From NCBI GenBank assembly GCA_900473745.1, contig UCMW01000005.1, positions 186,358-250,357 of the forward strand: a DNA stretch of 64,000 bases, written 5' to 3'. Position 1 is the first letter of the stretch; each line of letters starts with the position of its first letter. The notes below the pieces were generated by a model. That model did not search any database. It was not told the DNA's origin and saw only the letters and a list, made by a program, of their open reading frames with translations. The DNA comes from Hyphomicrobiales bacterium. Lineage in GTDB: Bacteria > Pseudomonadota > Alphaproteobacteria > Rhizobiales > Rhizobiaceae. This document shows positions 11,375 through 19,497 of this stretch, one piece after another. Both the position numbers and the translations under genes were made by a program.

Positions 11375-12463
11375 TCAACGATCTACGATTGCGGAGAGCC
11401 TTGGCATGGGGACATCAGGACACCAGTCTCGGAACCCGACGATGCGGCGGACGATCTTTTCGGCATGATTGCCGGCGATGTCTGCCAGACGATGGTCGAG
11501 ATAGGGATTGAGGAACCGCTGCAGCGTGGTCACCACATAGGCCTCCGCCTCGTCACCGAGACCGTGCGTGCGAAATCCGGGCACGACTTCGGCGCGATAG
11601 ATCTCTTCGAGTTCCGCGCGAATGGCTGCATCGGCCAGGATATCCTTAACGCATTCCGCCGCGGGCCGCCTCTGGCTGAGCCAGCGATCCGCGAGGACCG
11701 TATGGCCGAGATTGAGGATATGCAGCTTCAACCTTTCATAGGGTGTCAGGTCTTCGACGAGTTTGATGCACGCGTGCTCGCAGGGAAGCGTCAAACCTGG
11801 CTGCCGCTCTATGGCCCAGATCGCATAGGGTTCGGCGATTGCCCCCGCCGGTTCGATCGGTTCCGAGACGATGCGATCGACGAGCGTATTCCCCCAGATG
11901 ACCCGCTCCGACAGCCAGGAGGCAAAGTCGGCGTCTCCAACATGTCGGCTTGCGAGATCCGCGATCAACCGCTTCAGGACATCGCCATTGCGGGAAATCA
12001 GTTCACAGGGGAGGATCGTGAGCGGCATACCACCACTGCGAAAGCGGGCAAGGAGAAGCGCCAGAAGCTTCATCGGAAATGAGCCTGGGACGCCATCCAG
12101 GCCATCGCCTTCCATCAGGGCATAGCCCTTGTCCCCGGTATTGCTAAGGACCACCCTCGCCTCTTCGACGAAGATCCGCCTTACCTCGTTCCAATCCGTC
12201 GCCGTGGAGAGAGACCGGCTTACCGATCGCACGCGCAACTCCCGCTCGACCGGCTTTCCATCTTCCAGACCCCTGATAATGACCGGAAATCCCTCGGGCG
12301 CTGACAAGGCCCCGATCCGCCCGGCCCGGGAAGGATCGCCGCTCGTCTGCACCACGGTGATTGGCCCCAGTGCCTTCCCTGCCACCATGGCCTCGCTGAC
12401 GAAAAGGTCTGCATGCGCTTGGAGAAACCGGCTCGTGCCGAATTGCAGGATGGGCGTGTTCAT
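11375..12463 (-). CDS. Mannitol dehydrogenase family oxidoreductase (tagaturonate reductase/UxaB-like)
   Basis: A 362-residue member of the long-chain mannitol dehydrogenase family, which includes UxaB (D-tagaturonate to D-altronate), UxuB and MtlD. An N-terminal Rossmann-type segment with FGTSRFLQAHADLFV and the NTGDKGY region precedes the catalytic-domain motifs ERLKLHILNLGHT and LVEDLTPYERLK. It is shorter than E. coli UxaB. Location three bases after the GntR gene and opposite altronate dehydratase supports an altronate-forming role. Other hexuronate or polyol substrates cannot be excluded. Confidence 0.82.
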   Translation of the reverse strand: MNTPILQFGTSRFLQAHADLFVSEAMVAGKALGPITVVQTSGDPSRAGRIGALSAPEGFPVIIRGLEDGKPVERELRVRSVSRSLSTATDWNEVRRIFVEEARVVLSNTGDKGYALMEGDGLDGVPGSFPMKLLALLLARFRSGGMPLTILPCELISRNGDVLKRLIADLASRHVGDADFASWLSERVIWGNTLVDRIVSEPIEPAGAIAEPYAIWAIERQPGLTLPCEHACIKLVEDLTPYERLKLHILNLGHTVLADRWLSQRRPAAECVKDILADAAIRAELEEIYRAEVVPGFRTHGLGDEAEAYVVTTLQRFLNPYLDHRLADIAGNHAEKIVRRIVGFRDWCPDVPMPRLSAIVDR

Positions 12464-12466
12464 GGC

Positions 12467-13354
12467 TCAGGCAGACTCCTGGATGGATTGCAGCAGCGTT
12501 TCGCGTGCCGATTTCAAATGCTGGCGGCAGGCCTTTTCGATCTTTCCGGCATCGCGGGAAAACAGCGCGCGGATATAGTCGAGATGTTCTTCCAGCGCCC
12601 GCTGGTTTCGAGCCCGCGCATTCGTCTTGTTCCACTGGTAGTGGTAGTGAAAGACGATCGTGATGATGTCGTAGAAATCGATGATGAAGCGGTTGCTCGA
12701 TGCCTTCTGGACGAGAAGGTGGAAACGCTCGTCCAGCTCGGAGAATTCCATATAGCGATTGTCGACATCGGCGAGCAGCGCGTGGTGTTGCGTCTCAACC
12801 AGCCGAAGTTCGGCCCAGGCGGGATGGTCCTCGGCCAGATGGACGAAGCTCGCCGCTGACCGCAGCTCGAACATTTCGCGCACCTCGGTCAGCTCGAGCG
12901 CGAATTCGCGGGTAAAGCCCTTCAGCACCCAATGGCTGTTCGGTCGCTTTTCGATGAGCCCGAAACGGCTGAAACGGATGAGGAATTCGCGGACACTCGT
13001 GGTGCCGATGCCGATCTCGCGGGCGAGTTCGAGCTCGTTGATCTGCATGCCCGGCTGTGCACCGCCGGCGAGAATTCGGCGCATGAAGCTGCGCTCGATG
13101 ATCTCCGACAGCGAACTCGTCTCCTCGTCAGTAAAATAGTCGGATCCGGTCGGTCGACGCAGCACAGTCTTGGAGCGCTTGTCCCAGGCAACAAGTCCCG
13201 TTTCGCCGAGCCGGGTCAGCACCGCGCGCACCGTCGTCCGGCTGACGCCCAAGAGACCGCCGAGCTCCGGCTCCGAGGGAAGCGTGTCCGTTTCCTCGAT
13301 CAGCTTCAGCGTGCGGTTGTAGGCGTCCTTGAAGACGGTGTTCTGCTTTGCCAT
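12467..13354 (-). CDS. GntR/FadR-type regulator with two winged-helix domains and an FCD domain
   Basis: A 295-residue regulator with an unusual plan. Residues about 15-65 form a GntR-type winged helix (LPSEPELGGLLGVSRTTVRA). Residues about 90-145 form a second, separate one (ELELAREIGIGTTSVREFLI). The rest is an all-helical FCD ligand domain (LTEVREMFELRSAASFVHL, with Asp/His metal-ligand candidates such as DERFH). Normal FadR-group proteins have one winged helix and about 230 residues. It is divergent from altronate dehydratase and directly upstream of the UxaB-like gene, so it should control the sugar-acid locus, probably as a repressor. Confidence 0.88.
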   Translation of the reverse strand: MAKQNTVFKDAYNRTLKLIEETDTLPSEPELGGLLGVSRTTVRAVLTRLGETGLVAWDKRSKTVLRRPTGSDYFTDEETSSLSEIIERSFMRRILAGGAQPGMQINELELAREIGIGTTSVREFLIRFSRFGLIEKRPNSHWVLKGFTREFALELTEVREMFELRSAASFVHLAEDHPAWAELRLVETQHHALLADVDNRYMEFSELDERFHLLVQKASSNRFIIDFYDIITIVFHYHYQWNKTNARARNQRALEEHLDYIRALFSRDAGKIEKACRQHLKSARETLLQSIQESA

Positions 13355-13605
13355 GGCTCTGCCTGGGTTGAAATCATGCGGGCGGGTTGATCTTTCGCCT
13401 CATGGCGCAAGATGTGGCTTCGCGCAACGGAAACCACCGATTGCGGTGGCCTTCCTCCTGTTGTCTCGGGTTCCCGTTCCTCCTGCTCCGGACTGGAGCA
13501 AATTGTTCTTTATCGATATCATACCCATTGACGAGCAACTGTCTATTGCCGATAAAAGACAAAACACAGGATCCGGTGCCGCCGGACGCATGGGAGAAAC
13601 ATCGG
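13355..13605. promoter_or_regulatory. Divergent control region with TTTATCGATA and GATAAA motifs
   Basis: The 251 bp between the GntR gene and the altronate dehydratase start hold TTTATCGATA at 13509-13518 and an inverted half GATAAA at 13551-13556. The same core recurs as a perfect palindrome before the importer genes at 16726-16737. This makes it a candidate GntR operator. The reading frame of altronate dehydratase is open back to 13387, but the upstream part is not conserved. Confidence 0.5.
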
Positions 13606-15111
13606 GTGTCGAAACCAGCCTGCATCCTGCTGTCGCAGGACGACAATGTTGCCGTGACCACTGTCGCGATCGAGGCGGGCCATGTCCTGCCGGGCGGCGC
13701 GCCGGCAGCGGCGAAGATTGATCCGGGCCACAAGGTGGCGGTTCGCGCCATCCGCCAGGGCGAGCCTGTCGTCAAATATGCCCAGGCGATCGGTCGTGCG
13801 ACTACGGACATTGCGGCTGGCGACCACGTCCATTCCCATAATCTCGCCTTCGACGAAGATCGCCTCTCGGTCAGCGGCCTTGCCCAGCCCGAAACGGCAA
13901 CGGCGGCCGACAAGGGCCGCACCTTCATGGGCTATCGCCGTGCCGACGGGCGTGCGGCAACCCGAAACTATATCGGCATCATCGCCAGCGTGAACTGTTC
14001 CACCACCGTCTGTCGGGCAATCGCAGATGCCGCGAACCGCACGATCCTGCCGCATTACGAGGGCATCGACGGCTTTGTCCCGATCGTCCACGACCAGGGC
14101 TGCGGCATGAGCTCGACCGGCGACGGCATGCGAACGCTGCACAGAACGATAGCCGGCTACACAAGGCACGTGAACTTCGGCGGCGTGCTGATGGTCGGTC
14201 TAGGCTGCGAGGTCAACCAGCTGACGCTTTACGGCCAGAGCGGCGCCGGTGCTTCGAAGCGTCACTTCAACATCCAGGATGCGGGCGGCTCACGCCGCGC
14301 CGTCGAGAACGCCCTTTCGATCCTGAAGGAGATTGCAGCCGAAGTCGGCACCATGCGCCGCGAGCCGATCTCCGTCAGCGAGATCATCGTCGGCCTGCAA
14401 TGCGGCGGCTCGGATGGCCTATCCGGCATCACAGCCAATCCGGCACTCGGCGTTGCCGTCGATATCCTGGCCGGCGCCGGCGGCACGGCGATCCTCTCCG
14501 AAACCTCCGAGATCTACGGCGCCGAACATCTCCTGCGCAGCCGCGCCGTCAACGAGGACGTCGCCGTCAAGCTCGACGGCCTGATCTCCTGGTGGGAGGC
14601 CTATGTCGCCCAGCACGGCGCTTCGCTCGACAACAATCCCTCGCCCGGCAACAAGAAGGGCGGCCTGACCACCATTCTCGAGAAGTCACTCGGCGCCGTC
14701 GCGAAGGGTGGACGCTCGCCGCTGACCGCCGTCTACAATTACGCGGAACGCGTCACCGAACACGGCCTCGTCTTCATGGACACGCCCGGCTACGACCCGG
14801 TTTCGGCCACCGGCCAGGTGGCGGGCGGCGCAAACGTGATTGCATTCACGACAGGCCGCGGTTCCTGCTTCGGCTCACGGCCCGTTCCCTCCATCAAGTT
14901 GACGAGCAACACCGCGCTCTACAAATCGATGGAAGAGGACATGGACATCGACTGCGGTGTTATCGCCACCGGAGACGCCAGCGTCTCGGGTCTCGGTCGC
15001 GACATCTTCGACCTGATCATCGACACCGCCTCGGGTCAGAAGACCAAGAGCGAGCTCTTCGGCTACGGCGACAACGAATTCGTGCCGTGGCACCTCGGTG
15101 CCACCCTCTGA
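13606..15111 (+). CDS. Altronate dehydratase (UxaA family)
   Basis: A 501-residue enzyme predicted to dehydrate D-altronate to 2-keto-3-deoxy-D-gluconate in the cytoplasm. The N-terminal SAF-like domain (residues 1-90) is followed by the large UxaA domain. That domain contains the His/Cys-bearing segment IVHDQGCGM, GCEVNQ, LQCGGSDGLSG and TTGRGSCFGSRPVPSIK. Length agrees with E. coli UxaA. The start is set at GTG 13606 (GTGTCGAAACCAGCC) because a GGGAGA site lies just upstream and homology begins there. The 73 extra codons upstream look non-coding. It could alternatively act on a related aldonate such as L-fuconate. Confidence 0.88.
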   Translation: MSKPACILLSQDDNVAVTTVAIEAGHVLPGGAPAAAKIDPGHKVAVRAIRQGEPVVKYAQAIGRATTDIAAGDHVHSHNLAFDEDRLSVSGLAQPETATAADKGRTFMGYRRADGRAATRNYIGIIASVNCSTTVCRAIADAANRTILPHYEGIDGFVPIVHDQGCGMSSTGDGMRTLHRTIAGYTRHVNFGGVLMVGLGCEVNQLTLYGQSGAGASKRHFNIQDAGGSRRAVENALSILKEIAAEVGTMRREPISVSEIIVGLQCGGSDGLSGITANPALGVAVDILAGAGGTAILSETSEIYGAEHLLRSRAVNEDVAVKLDGLISWWEAYVAQHGASLDNNPSPGNKKGGLTTILEKSLGAVAKGGRSPLTAVYNYAERVTEHGLVFMDTPGYDPVSATGQVAGGANVIAFTTGRGSCFGSRPVPSIKLTSNTALYKSMEEDMDIDCGVIATGDASVSGLGRDIFDLIIDTASGQKTKSELFGYGDNEFVPWHLGATL

Positions 15112-15139
15112 CCTCGACAACTGGGATCCGGATATCAGC

Positions 15140-16159
15140 ATGAAGACGAGACGCATCGGCAAGACCGCCCTCGAAGTGACCGAATATTCCTTCGGCACCG
15201 CGCCGCTTGGTGGCCTCTACCGCCCCTGCCCCCGTGATGTCGGCATTGCAACTCTGCAGGCCGCCTGGGATCACGGCATCCGCTATTTCGATACGGCCCC
15301 GCATTACGGCTTTGGCCAGGCCGAGCGTTATGTCGGCGACTTCCTGCGCGACAAGCCGGAACACAGCTATGTGCTCTCCACCAAGGTTGGCCGTCTGCTG
15401 GCACCCGTGCCGAAAGACCAGATCCCGAATGTCGGCTTCGTCGATCCGCTCCCCTTCAAGCTGGTCTATGACTACAGCTATGACGGCATCATGCGCTCGG
15501 TCGATTTCAGCTATGCCCGTCTCGGCCTGAACCGCATCGACATCCTCTACGTCCACGATATCGGCGTCTATACGCACGGTCGGGAGGTCAACGATCGCTA
15601 TGTGAAGCAGCTGCGCGACGGTGGCTACAAGGCGCTCGACCAGCTGAAATCCTCTGGCGCGATCAAGGCCTTCGGTCTCGGCGTCAACGAAGTGCCCGCC
15701 TGCCTGGAGATGATGGCTGACATCGATATCGACGTCATCCTGATGGCCGGCCGCTATTCGCTGCTGGATCGCTCCGCTGTCGAAGAATTGCTGCCGCTCT
15801 GCGAAAAGCGTGGCACCTCGATCACTGCCGGCGGCGTGTTCAACTCCGGCATCCTGGCGACAGGAGCCGTTCCGGGCGCGCATTTCGACTACACCCCCGC
15901 GACGGATGAGGTCCTCGGCAAGGTGCGCGCGATGGAAGACCTGGCGAAGCAGGCTGGCAAGCCGCTCGCCCAGTTCGCCATGCAGTTCCCGTTGCACCAT
16001 CCGGCAGTCGCCTCCGTCATCATCGGCACGGCAAAGCCGGAAAGCCTGCATCGCAACATGGCGCTGACATCAGAGGAACTGCCGGCCTCCGCCTTCGCAC
16101 CCTTCGAGGCGCACACACTCGTTGCACCGCCGCTCGGCGATGCGCCTGTCCGGGAATAG
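15140..16159 (+). CDS. Aldo/keto reductase (L-fucose / L-galactose / D-threo-aldose 1-dehydrogenase type)
   Basis: A 339-residue TIM-barrel oxidoreductase. The catalytic tetrad is visible: Asp51 and Tyr56 in YFDTAPHYG, Lys in LSTKVGR and His in YVHDIG. Sequence style matches the D-threo-aldose dehydrogenases that oxidise L-fucose and L-galactose at C1 to the lactone with NAD(P). The start is the ATG at 15140, 28 bp after the UxaA stop; a 14-codon upstream extension is not conserved. Together with the FucU gene beside it, it would form the entry step of the pathway. Confidence 0.87.
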   Translation: MKTRRIGKTALEVTEYSFGTAPLGGLYRPCPRDVGIATLQAAWDHGIRYFDTAPHYGFGQAERYVGDFLRDKPEHSYVLSTKVGRLLAPVPKDQIPNVGFVDPLPFKLVYDYSYDGIMRSVDFSYARLGLNRIDILYVHDIGVYTHGREVNDRYVKQLRDGGYKALDQLKSSGAIKAFGLGVNEVPACLEMMADIDIDVILMAGRYSLLDRSAVEELLPLCEKRGTSITAGGVFNSGILATGAVPGAHFDYTPATDEVLGKVRAMEDLAKQAGKPLAQFAMQFPLHHPAVASVIIGTAKPESLHRNMALTSEELPASAFAPFEAHTLVAPPLGDAPVRE

Positions 16160-16168
16160 GAGCACGTC

Positions 16169-16615
16169 ATGCTGAAAGGCATCCATCCTCTGCTGGGACC
16201 TGACCTGCTGCACGCCATCGCCACGATGGGACACGGCGACGAGATCGTCATTGCCGACGGCAATTTCCCGGCATCGACCATGGGTCCGCCGGTCATCCGG
16301 GCAGACGGCGTCGGTGCCGTCGAGATCCTGGAGGCGATCCTCGCCCATATGCCGCTCGATCAGTTTGTCGAGGATGCGGCCTGGCGCATGCAGGTCGTCG
16401 GCGACCCCCACGCGGTCCCGGAAATCTGCGCCGAATTCCAGGCGGTGATCACGAAACTGGCGGGAGACGTCCAGCTCGAAAGCCTTGAGCGCTTCGCATT
16501 TTACGAACGCGCCCAGACGGCGGCTTACATCGTTGCGACCACGGAATTGCGGATTTACGGCAACGTCATCCTGAAAAAAGGCGTCGTCTATCCGGAAGAG
16601 GTTCACCGGGTCTGA
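16169..16615 (+). CDS. RbsD/FucU family sugar mutarotase (L-fucose mutarotase type)
   Basis: A 148-residue protein of the RbsD/FucU fold, which interconverts alpha and beta anomers of a sugar so that downstream enzymes get the right one. Typical sequence marks are LLGPDLLHAIATMGHGDEIV, IADGNFPA and, at the end, ERAQTAAYIVATTELRIYGN. The length and C-terminal part match FucU rather than RbsD; FucU acts on L-fucose and also L-galactose-like sugars. It follows the aldose dehydrogenase by 9 bp with a good AGGAG site, so the two are co-translated. Confidence 0.9.
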   Translation: MLKGIHPLLGPDLLHAIATMGHGDEIVIADGNFPASTMGPPVIRADGVGAVEILEAILAHMPLDQFVEDAAWRMQVVGDPHAVPEICAEFQAVITKLAGDVQLESLERFAFYERAQTAAYIVATTELRIYGNVILKKGVVYPEEVHRV

Positions 16616-16686
16616 GGAGAACCCGGGAAGCCCTGGATTTCAAGGCAAAAGCGAGTTCGGAGGAGCCCATTTTGCCCGCTTGCATT

Positions 16687-16702
16687 CTCCAGAATGCTGG
16701 AG
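16687..16702. promoter_or_regulatory. Inverted repeat CTCCAG-N4-CTGGAG upstream of the importer genes
   Basis: Two perfect 6-base arms separated by AATG in the 191 bp gap between fucU and the binding-protein gene. It could be a protein-binding site or a small hairpin; no T-run follows it. Confidence 0.35.
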
Positions 16703-16712
16703 TAGCGTGCCT

Positions 16713-16737
16713 CGATAAAATGTTTTTTATCGATAAA
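16713..16737. promoter_or_regulatory. Candidate operator: CGATAAAA-TGTT-TTTTATCG overlapping TTTATCGATAAA
   Basis: An inverted repeat with 8-base arms (16713-16720 and 16725-16732) overlaps a perfect 12-base palindrome (16726-16737) about 70-90 bp before the binding-protein start. The ATCGAT core is shared with 13509-13518 in front of altronate dehydratase, so a common regulator is likely; the double-winged-helix GntR protein is the best candidate. Confidence 0.55.
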
Positions 16738-16806
16738 GATCGACCCGGTTGCGTTCTGCAGGTCGATCTCACCGGAGGAACAGGACGCGTTGAGAGGAGA
16801 ACCACA

Positions 16807-17793
16807 ATGACCATTCTGAAGAGCATGACTCGCCGCGCCCTGATGGGGATCGCCGGCGCTGCAATGATGACGTCGATGATGCCGGCCGCGTCCTTCGCAC
16901 AGGACGTGACCATTCCGATCATCGTCAAGGACACCACGTCCTTCTACTGGCAGATCGTGCTCGCCGGCGCCCGCCAGGCCGGCAAGGACCTCGGCGTGAG
17001 CGTGCCGGAACTGGGCGCTCAGTCCGAGTCAGACATCAACGGCCAGATCAGCATTCTCGAGAACGCTGTTGCCGGTGCCCCGGCCGCTGTCGTCATCTCG
17101 CCGACCGAGTTCAAGGCACTCGGCAAGCCGATCGACGAAGCCGCCAAGGCAGTTCCGATCATCGGCATCGACTCCGGCGCCGACTCCAAGGCCTTCACCT
17201 CGTTCCTCACAACCGACAACGTCCAGGGTGGCCGTATCGCCGCTGACGGCCTTGCAGCCGCCATCAAGGCAGCGACCGGCAAGGAAGAAGGCGAAGTCGC
17301 CATCATCACCAGCCTGCCGGGCGTCGGTTCGCTCGACCAGCGCCGCGAAGGCTTCCTCGACCAGATGAAGACGAAGTATCCGGGCATCACCGTCGTCGTC
17401 GACCGCTTTGCCGATGGCCAGGCCACGACCGGCCTCAACATGATGACCGACCTGATCACCGCCAACCCGAACATCGTTGGCGTCTTCGCTTCGAACCTGA
17501 TCATGGCGCAGGGCGTTGGCCAGGCGATTGCCGAAAACAAGCTCGGCGACAAGATCAAGGTCATCGGCTTCGACTCGGATGAGAAGACCGTCGGCTTCCT
17601 CAAGGAAGGCGTACTCGCCGGCCTCGTCGTCCAGGATCCGTACCGCATGGGCTACGACGGCGTGAAGACCGCACTCGCCGTCTCCAAGGGCGAGAAGGTC
17701 GAGACCTTCGTCGACACCGGTGCAAACCTCGTGACCCAGGCCAACATGGCTGAACCGAAGATCGATGCCCTTCTGAACCCGAAGGTCAACTGA
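16807..17793 (+). CDS. Sugar ABC transporter substrate-binding protein (RbsB type)
   Basis: A 328-residue periplasmic binding protein of the ribose/galactose class (type 1 periplasmic fold, family 4). It has a signal peptide with a twin-Arg-like start (MTILKSMTRRALMGIAGAA) and a cut after SFA. Ligand-binding features include DTTSFYWQ and the hinge-side IGIDSGADSKAF. The start at 16807 is backed by GAGAGGAG upstream; the longer frame is not conserved. It delivers a monosaccharide, by context L-galactose or L-fucose, to the permease and ATPase that follow. Confidence 0.9.
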   Translation: MTILKSMTRRALMGIAGAAMMTSMMPAASFAQDVTIPIIVKDTTSFYWQIVLAGARQAGKDLGVSVPELGAQSESDINGQISILENAVAGAPAAVVISPTEFKALGKPIDEAAKAVPIIGIDSGADSKAFTSFLTTDNVQGGRIAADGLAAAIKAATGKEEGEVAIITSLPGVGSLDQRREGFLDQMKTKYPGITVVVDRFADGQATTGLNMMTDLITANPNIVGVFASNLIMAQGVGQAIAENKLGDKIKVIGFDSDEKTVGFLKEGVLAGLVVQDPYRMGYDGVKTALAVSKGEKVETFVDTGANLVTQANMAEPKIDALLNPKVN

Positions 17794-17802
17794 TCGAGAC
17801 TT

Positions 17803-17832
17803 CGGCACGCGCGGCATCCGTCGCGCGTGCCG
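17803..17832. terminator. Intercistronic hairpin after the binding-protein gene
   Basis: A perfect 11 bp GC-rich stem (17803-17813 with 17822-17832, 8-base loop) lies 10 bp after the stop codon and is not followed by a T-run. It is more likely an mRNA-stabilising or attenuating hairpin than a full terminator, giving more binding protein than membrane subunits. Confidence 0.55.
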
Positions 17833-17893
17833 GACCGGAAACGGCGGACGCGGGAGGCGTACGCCGATTTCCCTGCGATTTGGGAGGAATGAC

Positions 17894-19447
17894 ATGACTT
17901 CGCTGCACGATGTGAGCCACCGGCACGACGACGCGCCGGAACTGCTGGAGACCGATCGCATCCCGCCGGGAACGCCGATCCTCGAGCTCATCGGCCTGCA
18001 GAAGAAGTATGGCGCCGTCGAGGCCCTGAAGCCTGCGACCGTGACCTTCCTCGCCGGTGAGATCCACGCCATTGTCGGCGAAAACGGCGCCGGAAAATCC
18101 ACGCTCATCAAGCTTCTGACCGGCGTCATTCCGCGCACATCGGGCGAGATCCGCTGGTGCGGCAAGCCGGTCGCGCTCGCCACCCCGAACGAGGCGATCC
18201 AGCGCGGCATCAATGCCGTGCACCAGGAAGTCGTTCTCTGCCCGCATCTCTCGGTCGCCGCCAACATGTTCCTCGGCGACGAGATGTCGTCGGGCGGCAT
18301 TATGCGCCAGCGCGCCATGACGACCGCCGCGCAGAACGTCCTCGACGACCTCGGCTTCAACCTGCCCGCCGGCGAAATCCTCGCCAATCTCACGATCGGC
18401 CAGCAGCAGCTGGTCGCCACCGCCCGCGCCGCGATGCGCGGCATCCGCTTCCTCATCTTCGACGAGCCGACAGCTTATCTGACCCGCCAGGAATCGGCCC
18501 AGCTCTTCCGCCTCATCCGGCGCTTGCAGTCGGAAGGCGTGACGATCGTCTATATCAGCCACCGTATGGAAGAAGTCTTCGAACTGGCGGACCGCGTCTC
18601 GGTCCTGCGCGACGGCACCCATGTCGGCACCCGGCTGATCGGCGAGACCAACGACGCCGAACTCATCTCGCTGATGATCAACCGTTCAATCGAGCAGATC
18701 TACCACAAGGAAAAGCTGCCGATCGGTGCCACAATCCTCGAGGCGAAGGGCCTTTCCGGCCCAGGTTTCTCGGATGTCTCGCTTTCGGTGCGCGCGGGCG
18801 AAATCGTCGGCCTCTACGGCCTGATCGGTGCTGGTCGGAGCGAGTTTGCGCTTGGTCTCTATGGCCGCCACAAACTGACGGCAGGCGAAGTCTTCTGGGA
18901 CGGCAAGAAAGTCGTCATCGACACCGAGCGCAAGGCGATGGATCTCGGCATTGCCTTGGCCCCCGAAAGCCGACGCGACCAGGGCCTCTGCCTCAATCTG
19001 CCGATCGGCCTCAACATCAACTTGCCGGTCTTTGGTCGTTTGAGCCGTGGCCTCACCATCAGCCCGAAACTGGAAGCCGGAAACGCGGACAAGCAGATCA
19101 ACGACCTGAAGATCAAGACGCCGACTCGCGCCGTGCTCGCCTCGGCCATGTCCGGCGGCAACCAGCAGAAGATCGTCATCGGCAAGTGGCTGAGCCACGG
19201 CGCACGGCTCTTCATCTTCGACGAACCGACCGTCGGCGTCGACGTCGGCACCAAGGCAGAAATCTACCGCCTCTTTGCCGAACTCCTGAAGCAGGGTGCC
19301 GGCATCATCCTGATCTCGTCCTACCTGCCGGAGGTCTATGAACTGGCGGACCGCCTGCACGTGTTCCGCCAGGGCAAGCTGGTCGCGAGCCACGACTACC
19401 GAACCGCATCGCATGAAGACGTGCTGACCGAGGCGATCGGCGTCTGA
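17894..19447 (+). CDS. Sugar ABC transporter ATP-binding protein with two nucleotide-binding domains (RbsA/MglA type)
   Basis: A 517-residue cytoplasmic subunit of a CUT2-class importer. The first domain has Walker A GENGAGKST and Walker B FLIFDEPTAYL. The second has the degenerate Walker A GLIGAGRSE, signature SGGNQQKIVIGKWL and Walker B FIFDEPTVGVDVGTK, the normal asymmetry of this family. A roughly 30-residue N-terminal tail with several His and Asp precedes the first domain. It lies between the binding-protein and permease genes, completing a standard B-A-C order. Confidence 0.92.
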   Translation: MTSLHDVSHRHDDAPELLETDRIPPGTPILELIGLQKKYGAVEALKPATVTFLAGEIHAIVGENGAGKSTLIKLLTGVIPRTSGEIRWCGKPVALATPNEAIQRGINAVHQEVVLCPHLSVAANMFLGDEMSSGGIMRQRAMTTAAQNVLDDLGFNLPAGEILANLTIGQQQLVATARAAMRGIRFLIFDEPTAYLTRQESAQLFRLIRRLQSEGVTIVYISHRMEEVFELADRVSVLRDGTHVGTRLIGETNDAELISLMINRSIEQIYHKEKLPIGATILEAKGLSGPGFSDVSLSVRAGEIVGLYGLIGAGRSEFALGLYGRHKLTAGEVFWDGKKVVIDTERKAMDLGIALAPESRRDQGLCLNLPIGLNINLPVFGRLSRGLTISPKLEAGNADKQINDLKIKTPTRAVLASAMSGGNQQKIVIGKWLSHGARLFIFDEPTVGVDVGTKAEIYRLFAELLKQGAGIILISSYLPEVYELADRLHVFRQGKLVASHDYRTASHEDVLTEAIGV

Positions 19448-19497
19448 GACGTGATCCCCGCTAACAACGACATGAAAAGACGACTGGGAGGACAAAG

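Noticed and set aside
13387..13605. N-terminal extension of altronate dehydratase
   Set aside because: The 73 extra codons have a non-protein-like composition, cover the promoter and operator-like motifs, and a good ribosome-binding site points to GTG 13606.
17029..18456. Minus-strand ORF of 475 codons
   Set aside because: Shadow of the binding-protein and ATPase genes of the RbsABC-type importer; high-GC genomes keep such frames open.
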